Assembly (NCBI GenBank): GCA_002692605.1
Contig: NZLE01000036.1
Location: 1 to 8,287, forward strand
Direction: 5' to 3'
DNA: 8,287 nucleotides
Origin: Opitutia bacterium
GTDB lineage: Bacteria > Verrucomicrobiota > Verrucomicrobiia > Opitutales > Seribacteraceae
Shown: piece after piece, positions 1 through 8,100 of the stretch
Layout: each line of letters starts with the position of its first letter
How positions within the stretch are numbered: position 1 is the first letter of the stretch
Program-made: the position numbers and the translations under genes
The notes under the pieces: generated by a model
Seen by the model: the letters and a program-made list of their open reading frames with translations, nothing else
Told to the model about the DNA's origin: nothing
Databases searched by the model: none

Positions 1-132
1 TCCACGACTCAGACCTACCGCGATGAATCTCGTAACTTAGCAGACCAAAATCACGTTGCCACAGCGATCAAACTAATTCCACAAACTCAAAAAATGATCG
101 AAGAACTCATGAAGCAAGCAAACAAAGTGTAA
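1..132 (+). CDS. C-terminal end of an unassigned protein (partial, 5' end outside window)
   Basis: Reading frame 1 is open from the first base to a TAA at 130-132 and gives 43 residues ending KQANKV. The visible tail is hydrophilic and mostly helix-forming, with a stretch rich in Q, K, E and M (IPQTQKMIEELMKQ). It contains no membrane segment, cysteine or recognisable catalytic motif. An 'ESRNLA' stretch followed by a terminal helix loosely resembles the tail of sulfatases, where a similar Asn-Leu-Ala precedes a closing helix, but this is far too little to assign a family. The gene runs in the same direction as the next one, 93 bases downstream, so the two could share a transcript. That it is coding rests only on the open frame and protein-like composition. 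Confidence 0.5.
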   Translation, partial: STTQTYRDESRNLADQNHVATAIKLIPQTQKMIEELMKQANKV

Positions 133-225
133 GCAATCTTCCGTCAAGATATGCTTAAAATAAAATCGCCTTATCCCTGATAATCCCAAATTCTCAGACT
201 TTCGCTTCCTCCCATTATTCAAACA

Positions 226-3042
226 ATGAAAAACTCGATTCTTGCATTTACCCTGATCCCCCTACTGCTGCAGGCTGAAAATTATTTATCTCTGAAAGTT
301 TCGGACTTATCATTCGACGATGGAGAAACTCCATCCCAACGAATCGACTCGAGCATGCCTTACGCTTTGAAGTTTTCTCGAAACCTGCGAGTGTACCTCC
401 CAAGCAATCTGCCTTACCTGAGAACCAAGGACGCTTCCGAAGCTTTTCTTTCCTTTCGAAAAGAAATCATTTCCTCCCGAAGGCACCCTGGTTTTTCTTC
501 CGATGACCTCATTCTGTGTTTTCGCGGACCTAAGTCAAAGATTCAAGGGACACTTATTTTATACGACAACCAAGACGGTTGGAAACCATTTCCATTCACT
601 TTCGAACTTAAAAACAGGAAAAATCTTTTAGCCGAGCAGCAAAGTGAGGAAACCTATCTCCATCACCGTATCACCCGCTATCAATGGCTTCAGGACTTAC
701 AAGTTCCGGGTACGGCATGGTACAGGCACCAGGTAAGCTCGGATCAAGCGAAACTCCACAAACTCCAAGGTAAAACAGTGGCAGAATCGATACATTCGCG
801 AAGGAACGGAAACCGTCCGACACGCAAGGTTGGCATTGAACGTAAAATGGATTTGTTTTCCGGGGGGCGAGCCATCAGCGAAAACCTTCAGCTTGATCGA
901 GATCTCCGCTTGGATGCGGACGATCACAACCGCACCATTGCACTCTCTTCGATTCAAGGGATCACCATCGAGGAGATGCCTTGGAAGGAATGGATCGGTA
1001 ACGCCAAACCCAAGCTCGACCCGAGCGCCTCGCTCCTTCCCCACGACCAGCACGCAATCATCTTTCCATCTTACTCAAGCATGCTGGAAGTCATGGACCA
1101 AGCAACCGCTCAAGGCACTCCCCTTCTCCAGTTGGGCGAGCAACGAGCGGAAAGCGCTCGCTCCAAGGAAAAATACTCGCAACAACTTTGCCTGCCCGTG
1201 GATGAACTGTCGCGCACCTTGGGATCTACGCTGATCTCATCGGTTGCGATCACAGGCAGCGATCCATTCTTGCGAACGGGCACTTCGCTCACCATCGTGT
1301 TCGAAGCCAAAAACAAGAAAGCCTTGCTCGCGGCCCTCGCAGTTCGTCGGTTGGAGGCTCAGAATCAATTCCCGGATGCCAAACCAGCCAATGGTCGAAT
1401 CCCGAAGTTTGATCACTTGAAGTACGAGGGCCTGGCCTCGGCCGATCGTTCAATCAGAAGTTTCGTTGCTTCCTTCGGAAAATTCGTAGTGGTAACCAAT
1501 TCGATCAATCAACTTTCTCGGATCGCGGGGGTTTTCAGTGAAAAAGAGAAAAGTCTTTCCTCTCTGGAAGAATATCATTTCTTTCGCATGCGTTATCCGA
1601 TTACGGATAAGATGAAAGAGGATGCCTTCCTAATGATCACCGACGCAACCATTCGCAGGTGGTGCGGGCCGGAATGGCGAATCGGCGCATCGAGGCGCAC
1701 ACGCGCAGCATCCTCTCTTTCCGAACTTCAGGCGAGGCATGAAAGCGGAATTCCTCTCAAAGCGAAGGAATTCTCCGGATTAGGCAAGGTCTTCTTAGTC
1801 AACGGTCAGGTGCAGAGCTCGAAATACGGAAACCTCGCCTTCCTCAAATCAGTCGAAGAATTGAATCTTGGGAAAATCACTGCAGAGGAAAAGAAAGCCT
1901 ACGAATTCTTCCGTAACCGATACCAGAGCCACTGGTCCAGCTACTTTGATCCGATCGCGGCCCAATTGATCATCGAAGAAGACAAAATCGAGGGCGACCT
2001 ATCCGTTTTGCCTCTGATTGGAGGCACAGACTACAGACAAATGATCCAAACCGTCGGACAGGTTAAACTCAAACCCGAATCAGGAGACCCTCACCCTGAA
2101 GCTCTTTTTCATTGGGCGAGCGCCATAGACATGCAATCAAGCAAATTCAAACAGGCAAGTAGCCTGGCTGCGATCATGGCACCCTCTCTTGGAAATACCG
2201 CATTTGGCTGGATCGGAGAGTCCTTCTCATTCTATCTGGACGAATCTCCATTTTTCGCGGAAATGCAAAAGGTCTTTCGTGAGGAGGGATACCGCGCAGG
2301 TGAGGAATTTGTGGAAAAGAACCTCGGACGCATCCCTCTCGGATTCAACGTTGAAGTGAGAAATCCATTCAAACTCACAGCCTTTCTTGCGGGACTGCGA
2401 GCTTGGCTCGAGCAAACCGCCCCGAGCATGACTCTCTGGACAAACAAATCCTACAAGGACCAGGGATACGTTAGGATCGCCCCGGGGAAAAGCGTGGAGG
2501 ACGACTTGCTCAGGGAAGGTTCCGCTCCCATCGCCCTCTACTACGTACCATCTCCAAAAATGCTTACGGTCAGCCTAAGTGAAGAAATGATCAAACGGAC
2601 GATCGACCGTACTCTTCTCGGGCGCAAAGAAAACGCCAATCCCCCCCCAAGCAACTGGAGTGGAATGAGTTCAGCGTTTAGGGCTTCCTCCCCCATTCTT
2701 TCGATTTTCGACTTCACTGCGGGGGAACAAGCCCGCAATGGACTGCAACGGAAGTCCTGGAACAATATTCATATTCTCAACGAATGGAGAATCCATCTCA
2801 AGAGGGAGGACCCCCTGAGTTATCATCGTAAGGTTTGGCAGACCGATTTACTCTGTCCGGGAGGGGGCGAATACTTGTGGAACCAAGAATTTCAAACTTT
2901 TGAATCCTCCGCCTTCGGTCATCCCGCAGATCCAAAGTTCCCCAAAAAACTGAGCCTGATCGGCGACTGGGAAGCGGTTGATTTCAGGATCAACTTCGAG
3001 GACAACGGATTGCGAGCGAAAGCTATGCTGGAACGCAACTAA
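226..3042 (+). CDS. Large secreted protein of unknown function (938 aa), probable PVC-specific orphan family
   Basis: The protein begins with a short Sec signal peptide: Lys2, a hydrophobic core at about residues 5-15, and a likely cut after LLLQA (residue 17). It should therefore be exported to the periplasm or outside. The rest is soluble mixed alpha/beta with no further membrane segments. Landmarks are an LFSGGRAISENLQLDR stretch at 210-225, GTSLTIVFEAKN near 352-363, an Arg/Trp-rich IRRWCGPEWRIGASRRTR at 476-493, FGWIGESFSFYLD near 658-670, and a Gly-rich CPGGGEYLWN near 878-887. There is no known catalytic triad, metal site, repeat or cofactor motif. From memory these landmarks resemble large hypothetical proteins of Planctomycetes and Verrucomicrobia, but I cannot name a function. 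The ATG at 226 is chosen because it gives the signal peptide directly; no Shine-Dalgarno sequence precedes it. The frame is intact across a run of eight C at 2641-2648. It converges on the minus-strand operon. Confidence 0.9.
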   Translation: MKNSILAFTLIPLLLQAENYLSLKVSDLSFDDGETPSQRIDSSMPYALKFSRNLRVYLPSNLPYLRTKDASEAFLSFRKEIISSRRHPGFSSDDLILCFRGPKSKIQGTLILYDNQDGWKPFPFTFELKNRKNLLAEQQSEETYLHHRITRYQWLQDLQVPGTAWYRHQVSSDQAKLHKLQGKTVAESIHSRRNGNRPTRKVGIERKMDLFSGGRAISENLQLDRDLRLDADDHNRTIALSSIQGITIEEMPWKEWIGNAKPKLDPSASLLPHDQHAIIFPSYSSMLEVMDQATAQGTPLLQLGEQRAESARSKEKYSQQLCLPVDELSRTLGSTLISSVAITGSDPFLRTGTSLTIVFEAKNKKALLAALAVRRLEAQNQFPDAKPANGRIPKFDHLKYEGLASADRSIRSFVASFGKFVVVTNSINQLSRIAGVFSEKEKSLSSLEEYHFFRMRYPITDKMKEDAFLMITDATIRRWCGPEWRIGASRRTRAASSLSELQARHESGIPLKAKEFSGLGKVFLVNGQVQSSKYGNLAFLKSVEELNLGKITAEEKKAYEFFRNRYQSHWSSYFDPIAAQLIIEEDKIEGDLSVLPLIGGTDYRQMIQTVGQVKLKPESGDPHPEALFHWASAIDMQSSKFKQASSLAAIMAPSLGNTAFGWIGESFSFYLDESPFFAEMQKVFREEGYRAGEEFVEKNLGRIPLGFNVEVRNPFKLTAFLAGLRAWLEQTAPSMTLWTNKSYKDQGYVRIAPGKSVEDDLLREGSAPIALYYVPSPKMLTVSLSEEMIKRTIDRTLLGRKENANPPPSNWSGMSSAFRASSPILSIFDFTAGEQARNGLQRKSWNNIHILNEWRIHLKREDPLSYHRKVWQTDLLCPGGGEYLWNQEFQTFESSAFGHPADPKFPKKLSLIGDWEAVDFRINFEDNGLRAKAMLERN

Positions 3043-3229
3043 AGCGAAAATCGGATCGCTCCTTTTTGTCCGACAAGGCGCCATCCAAGTCACCTGCATC
3101 CAAAATGTAAAAGCCGTTGCCTAGCTCAGCTTCCCGAACGACGTACTCCCCGGAGTTGAAAAGTTTGGTCTGGTAAATCATGGCTGGCAGGGTTGTGGGG
3201 GAATTTAGTCTCTGTGAATAAATCTCCAA
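3023..3229 (-). CDS. Possible small protein (68 aa, or 52 aa from an internal ATG)
   Basis: This open frame lies 67 bases downstream of the phospholipase-like gene on the same strand, so it would be the last cistron of the leftward operon. The translation reads like real protein from the second ATG (3181): MIYQTKLFNSGEYVVREAEL, then GNGFYILDAGDLDGAL, alternating hydrophobic and charged residues as in beta strands, with a Gly/Asp-rich turn. There is no signal peptide, cysteine motif or known domain. Its last 20 bases overlap the 3' end of the convergent 938-residue gene. Neither ATG has a Shine-Dalgarno sequence. I do not recognise a family. It could equally be chance open frame in intergenic DNA or the remains of a longer decayed gene. 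The call rests on composition and position only. Confidence 0.3.
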   Translation of the reverse strand: MEIYSQRLNSPTTLPAMIYQTKLFNSGEYVVREAELGNGFYILDAGDLDGALSDKKERSDFRFSCVPA

Positions 3230-3296
3230 GGGCTCGATCCCGGAAATGCAAAGAAAACCAAAACTTTTTTCAAGAAGAGGCGGTCAAAACAAAGAA

Positions 3297-3728
3297 CTAC
3301 TTGCCTTGCCTGAACTTTCTTAGTTTTTGCTCCACCATCTTTTCCTCCTCCGGTGAGATCGCGCGGTAACCCCGACCCACCGGCCAACCATATCCCCAGC
3401 GATACCAAGTCGGGAAATAAGGTTCCCCACCTGTGCGAACCGCTTGGTACATCACCTCCGCAAGCTCGGAATTCCCGGTTTTCTTTTCCACGCAAGACCT
3501 GAAGGCAAGATCCGCCTGCTTCCTCTCCTCTTCGGTTCCTCCTCTCCAATAGGCCATATCATGCAAGGTGCAGCAATCCTCCCAAAGATCCGGATTGGCA
3601 AAGGTACCGTTGATGAAAAGGCTGCATCCGTCGCTGGTGAAGTCAGCCAACTCCATCTTGGATTCGTTGCAACCGAGAAGGCAAAAAACGACGGAGACCA
3701 AGCTCATTTTCGAAACGAACCAATTCAT
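3297..3728 (-). CDS. Phospholipase A2-like lipoprotein (143 aa)
   Basis: The N-terminus is a lipoprotein signal: Lys7, a hydrophobic stretch, then LLGC with Cys20 as the probable lipidated residue, so the mature protein should be membrane-anchored at the cell surface or periplasm. The core motif is DGCSLF (33-38) followed by CCTLHDMAYWRGGT (52-65). A CC-x2-HD-x2-Y pattern matches the catalytic helix of the phospholipase A2 superfamily, with His56 and Asp57 as the expected catalytic/calcium-site pair and cysteines 35, 52, 53 and 79 available for disulfides. A Trp/Tyr/Gly-rich segment (FPTWYRWGYGWPVGRGYR, 105-122) follows, then a charged helical tail. Small bacterial proteins with CCxxHDxAYWxGG are known from many genomes but, as far as I know, are poorly characterised, so lipid hydrolysis is inferred. 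The start overlaps the stop of the upstream channel gene by one base. An alternative ATG at codon 8 would still leave a shorter signal. Confidence 0.82.
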   Translation of the reverse strand: MNWFVSKMSLVSVVFCLLGCNESKMELADFTSDGCSLFINGTFANPDLWEDCCTLHDMAYWRGGTEEERKQADLAFRSCVEKKTGNSELAEVMYQAVRTGGEPYFPTWYRWGYGWPVGRGYRAISPEEEKMVEQKLRKFRQGK

Positions 3729-3730
3729 CA
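3726..3730 (-). promoter_or_regulatory. TGATG stop/start overlap coupling channel and PLA2-like genes
   Basis: Read on the minus strand, these bases are TGATG: the channel stop TGA (3730-3728) shares its A with the ATG (3728-3726) of the lipoprotein gene. The bases just upstream (cggatgtctctttcc) contain no Shine-Dalgarno motif. Re-initiation by ribosomes finishing the channel gene is therefore the likeliest way the second gene is translated. Coupling is inferred from the geometry; the overlap itself is directly visible. Confidence 0.75.
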
Positions 3731-5005
3731 GGAAAGAGACATCCGGGAAAGGCTGGAATCGCTGGGTAATTGAAAGGCCCGCAAACCGAAGACCGGAAGG
3801 GAGGCCAGCAAATGATCAAAGACATCGGACTGAATCCCCTCGTAATGAACCCATCGGACGTCGGTTACGAAAACGTATATCTCGATCGGCAAGCCCTTTT
3901 CCGTCGGAGCCAATTGCCGAACCAGAAAAGTCATGCCCTTCTGGTGAATCGAAGGATGGGCCCTGAGGTACTCGATGCAATAGGCGCGGAAAGTACCCGA
4001 GTTGGTCAGGTTTCTTCCATTGAGCAAGGGAGCCGCCAATCCGTGTTCCTCAACTTGCAGGCCTTCCTTACCGATTTCCGCGCGCTTTTCAGAAAGGTAC
4101 CCTTTGAGAAGGTCGATTTTTTCGAGTTCCGAGATTTCGCTTTTCGTGAGGAAACGAACGCTGGAAAGATCCAGATTGATGCTTCTCTTGATTCTTCTGC
4201 CTCCGGATTCGCTCATTCCCCTCCAGTTCTTGAAGGCATCGCTCACCAGGGCATGAGCGGGAATGGTGGTGATGGTCTTGTCCCAATTCTGAATCTTCAC
4301 GGTGGTCAGGGCGACGTCAATGACGTCTCCATCCGCACCGTATTTGGGCATTTCCACCCAGTCGCCCTTACGGACCATATTGTTGGCGGTCAATTGAACC
4401 CCCGCGACCAAACCAAGAATCACATCCTTGAAAACCAGCAAAAAGACCGCAGTAAGAGCGCCCAAGCCCGAGAAAAAATATAACGGAGACTTATCCAATA
4501 AGATCGAGAGGATGAAAATAACCCCAGTCACGTTGACCAGGATCTTGATGGCCTGACAAATTCCCTTCAGGGGAAGCTTGGAGGAAATGGAACTCCCTTC
4601 ATAAATCATGTAGAAGGTGTCGATCATGGCATCGATCACCCAGAGTGCGATGACCACGAGATAAAGATTGATCAAAACGTCGACCAAACCGTCAATGACA
4701 GGATAAGACGAAAAGACGAGATCAGCCAATGCGCCGATTACAAAAGCAGGAGCAAGATGGGAAAGACGCAGAAAAAAACCTTCCCTCAAAAGATTTTCGC
4801 CCAATTTGGTCTTGGATTTTTTGGCAAGCGAACGGACCACCCCAAGCAGAAACCGCTTGACCAAAAAATTCGACACCCACCCGACAAGCAAAAGAACCAA
4901 AAATGCCAAAAACAGGTAAGCGTATTCTGCGTAAAGAGGCTCCCCGCCGAAGCTCTTGTGGATCGTATTGATGATGAAGGATTCCAATTGGGAAAAGATT
5001 TCCAT
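3728..5005 (-). CDS. ybdG: Mechanosensitive channel of the MscS superfamily, YbdG-type (425 aa)
   Basis: This is an inner-membrane channel that opens under membrane tension to release solutes during hypo-osmotic shock. Five hydrophobic segments are visible, at about residues 28-49, 82-100, 106-134, 152-170 and 175-203. The last is the pore-lining helix and runs straight into the MscS beta domain with GDWVEMPKYGADGDVIDV (214-231), TTVKIQNWDKTITTIP (234-249) and LVSDAFKNW (253-261). SGGRRIKRSI (267-276), GTFRAYCIEYLR (337-348), MTFLVRQLAP (358-367) and GLPIEIYVFV (371-380) match E. coli YbdG (about 415 aa) closely from memory. Length and order agree with full-length YbdG rather than the shorter MscS, so the protein appears complete. 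E. coli YbdG is linked to a minor (MscM-type) conductance; the activity here is inferred. The ATG at 5005 gives the expected N-terminus but lacks a Shine-Dalgarno sequence. It is the first gene of a leftward operon. Confidence 0.95.
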   Translation of the reverse strand: MEIFSQLESFIINTIHKSFGGEPLYAEYAYLFLAFLVLLLVGWVSNFLVKRFLLGVVRSLAKKSKTKLGENLLREGFFLRLSHLAPAFVIGALADLVFSSYPVIDGLVDVLINLYLVVIALWVIDAMIDTFYMIYEGSSISSKLPLKGICQAIKILVNVTGVIFILSILLDKSPLYFFSGLGALTAVFLLVFKDVILGLVAGVQLTANNMVRKGDWVEMPKYGADGDVIDVALTTVKIQNWDKTITTIPAHALVSDAFKNWRGMSESGGRRIKRSINLDLSSVRFLTKSEISELEKIDLLKGYLSEKRAEIGKEGLQVEEHGLAAPLLNGRNLTNSGTFRAYCIEYLRAHPSIHQKGMTFLVRQLAPTEKGLPIEIYVFVTDVRWVHYEGIQSDVFDHLLASLPVFGLRAFQLPSDSSLSRMSLS

Positions 5006-5140
5006 GAGAATCGATCAAAGCCATTCGGGACTTGCCTGACAAATCAAATTCTTCTTCCGAGAAAAACAGTCGCTTGCAAAGAAAATCTCTGGGGAACAGG
5101 ATTTTTCGTTGTTACACAAGCCAAAGCCCTTCAAAACGAA
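5006..5140. promoter_or_regulatory. Divergent intergenic region between the channel operon and the ThuA-fusion gene
   Basis: This 135-base gap separates two genes read away from each other, so it must carry promoters for both unless transcripts start inside a gene. It is AT-richer than the flanking coding DNA. TTGCAA at about 5074-5079 resembles a -35 box for the rightward gene, but nothing close to TATAAT lies at the proper distance, so I do not assign a specific promoter. I see no operator-like perfect inverted repeat and no Shine-Dalgarno sequence before either start. The regulatory role is inferred from gene arrangement alone. Confidence 0.45.
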
Positions 5141-8100
5141 ATGATGAACAAATTCCCGCCTTTCTGCCAATTGATTCTTTTTTCACTCCTTGGTCTGCTT
5201 TGCTACACCCTTTCTGGTAAGACGAGGGTAGTCCTGATCGCAGGGAAAGACAGTCATGGCAGCAACGCTCACAATTGGGGGGAAGGCGTGGACTTGCTTT
5301 CCAACGCCCTTACGAGGGAATCCCGTCTACCCATCGAAACTGCAATATTCAAAGGAGGATGGCCGACGGATTCATCGATTTTCAAGGATGCCGCAACCGT
5401 GGTAATTCTTTCCGATGGAGGTGGGCGACATCCCCTTAACAAGAACCTCAAGGAATTCGAAAGCCTCGCCGATAAAGGGGTAGGATTGGTCTGCGTTCAT
5501 TATGCAGTTGAAGTTCCCAAGGGAACTCCGGGCGAGATGATGAAAAAATGGTTAGGCGGATACTTCGAAATCTTCTGGTCGGTCAATCCACACTGGACGG
5601 CTGAATTCAAAAGCTTGCCCAAACACCCGATAACCCGGGGAGTCCAGCCATTCTCTCTAAGGGACGAATGGTACTACCACATGAGATTCAGGGATGGGTT
5701 GAAAGGCGTTACGCCAATCCTCAGCGCCCTTCCACCCGAAGATACCCTCAAGCGAGGAGATGGGCCTCACAGCAACAACCCGCATGTTCGAAAATCCGTA
5801 CTGGAAAGAAAGGAAAAACAACATGTTGCCTGGGCATCAGAGGCAGAAAACGGACAGAGAGGATTTGGGATTACCGGAGCCCACCACCATAAATCATGGG
5901 ACAACGACGATTTCCGCACTTGCGTTCTCAATGCGATCCTCTGGACGGCAAATATGGAAGTCCCCCAAGGGGGGGTTAAGTCCTATTCAAACCCCACCAC
6001 ACGAAAAAAGCCTTCATTCGAAGTTCCGCAACTCCAACCCATTGACGTAAAAAAAGCTCTCTTCTCGAGCAAGCTCATCAATTCGCAAACCAAAGGGCAT
6101 GCGGTGGAAGTCAAAGTGCGGATCAAGGGTTCGAAAAACCTCTATCTGACCGTTTCGGACGGGGGTGATTCCTATGCCTGCGACTGGTCGGATTGGGCAT
6201 ACCCCCGGCTGATCGATGCCAAGGGAAATGAAACCAAATTAACCGATTTGAAATGGAAATCCGCCAAAACCGGATGGGGCAAGGTCAACCTCCATAAGAA
6301 TTGCGGGGGCGGAGCCTTGAAAATAAACGGGAAGGAGATCGAATATGGCATTGGTACCCACGCAAACAGTGTGATTCACTATGAATTGCCCAAAGAGCAT
6401 GAATTCATTGAATTCCGCGCTCTTGCCGGAATTGACAATGGAGGAAGCGATCAGAAGTCCGGAAAAGCAAGCAGTGTCCTATTCATCGTATCGGATCGAC
6501 CGATCGATATTCCCAAACTTGCCAAAGCCCAACAAAACCTGCCCGACGCCGATCATTACCCTGCCGATGAATTGATTCTGCCCGAAGGTCTGGAGGTCAA
6601 GCTTTGGGCCAAGTCTCCGCTTTTTTACAATCCGACCAATATGGACATCGACTACAAGGGTCGCATCTGGGTGGCCGAAGGCAGGAATTACCGGGGCAAA
6701 CGAACCCAACCGGATGGAGACCGGATCGTTGTTTTGGAAGACAAGGATGGGGACGGAACCGCCGATAGCTCGCACCTCTTCGTTCAGGAAAAAACCTTCA
6801 TTTCTCCCCTTGGCGTTGCGGTGGTCGACAACAAAATCATCGTATCCCAACCACCCGATCTGATTGTGTACACCGACGTCAACCGCAATGCTCGCTTCGA
6901 GGAAGAAGTGGATGAAAGGGAAATCCTGCTCACCGGATTCAGCGGAGCCAACCACGACCACAGTTTGCATTCCGTGACCGTCGGCCCCAACGGACAGTAT
7001 TATTTCAATCACGGCAACAAAGGCTCTCAAGTCACCGACAAGGAAGGTTGGCAACTGAATGCGGGTAGTTTTTATGGTATGAAACAGGTATCCGGCAAAC
7101 CCAGTTCAGACGGACAGACTTACAATGGGGGTGTGGCTCTGCGGGTCAACCCCGATGGCTCAGGAATGCGCCCCATCGGTCATAATTTCAGAAATTCCTA
7201 TGAACAGGCAGTGAGTTCACTCGGAGACGTCTTTCAAAACGATAATGATGACCCTCAAGCCTGCCGAACGACCTGGTTGATGGAATATGGAAACCTGGGT
7301 TTCACTTCCAAAAACGGCTTGCGTAACTGGAGGGCTGATCAAATGCCCGACCAGACCACCGCGGTCGCCGAATGGAGGCAGGAGGATCCCGGCGTGATTC
7401 CTGCCGGTGACGTCTATGGAGGCGGCTCACCCACGGGCATCGCATTTTACGAAAACGGAATCATGGAAGACCGGTTCGGTGGATACGTCATCAGTTGCGA
7501 ACCTGCCCGTAACGTTCTTTTCGGTTACCACCCTCAGGCCAAGGGCGCAGGTTGGGCGCTTCCTCAAAGAGATACCTTTCTTACCAGTAACCCGAAGAAG
7601 AACTTTGCCGGGGCCGACTTCGCCCGCGGAGGATCCATCAACGGACTGATGAATTTGTTTCGGCCCAGTGACGTAACGATTGGTCCGGATGGAGCGATTT
7701 ACGTCGCCGATTGGTTCGATGCCCGGGTAGGCGGACACGGAACCCGTGACGTCGGACAGACCGGAGCGATTTATCGAATCGCTCCCAAGGGGGCAAAACT
7801 TTCCATTCCCCGCTTCGACCTCGCCTCAACCGAGGGTCAGATCGAGGCTCTCAAGAACCCATCCCCGAACGTGAGGGAATTGGGAAGAGCCCGTCTGGCG
7901 GCAGCAGGACAAAAAGTCATTCCATCCGTCAAAGCCTTGCTACGGGACCCCAACCGCTACATTCGCGGACGGGCCATTTGGATACTTGCCAAATTGGGAC
8001 CCGAGGGGCTTGAAATCGTCGAGGAACAACTGACTGACAAAGATCCACAAATCCGAATCTGCGCCTTTCGGGCTCTCCGTCATGAGGAACATCGGATACT

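Noticed and set aside
171..183. Perfect inverted repeat TTATC-CCT-GATAA downstream of the first partial gene, possible terminator
   Set aside because: The stem is only five pairs and AT-rich, and no T-run follows, so it would not act as an intrinsic terminator.
830..1234. 134-codon + strand open frame overlapping the 938-residue gene, considered as a sign of a frameshift
   Set aside because: The main frame keeps protein-like motifs throughout this interval, so the alternative frame is a shadow.
2641..2648. Run of eight C as a possible frameshift or phase-variation site
   Set aside because: The reading frame is intact on both sides and codes for a Pro-rich loop; there is no overlapping alternative product, so it is treated as ordinary coding sequence.
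3048..3074. TCGGA...TCCGA and AGCG...CGCT short inverted repeats with a T-run after the 938-residue gene
   Set aside because: Stems of 4-5 pairs are too weak, and the T-run lies inside the loop rather than after the stem, so no terminator is called.
3770..4483. 237-codon + strand open frame opposite the channel gene
   Set aside because: It is antisense to a strongly recognised YbdG-type channel and its translation has no family features.
5962..5975. CCCCC-AA-GGGGGGG palindrome inside the ThuA-fusion gene
   Set aside because: It encodes the EVPQGGV linker after the ThuA domain in frame; a two-base loop cannot form a normal hairpin, and no frame change occurs.
6479..7054. 191-codon minus-strand open frame within the dehydrogenase domain
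   Set aside because: It is antisense to a well-conserved propeller domain; the hydrophobic-looking translation is a by-product of the codon pattern on the other strand.
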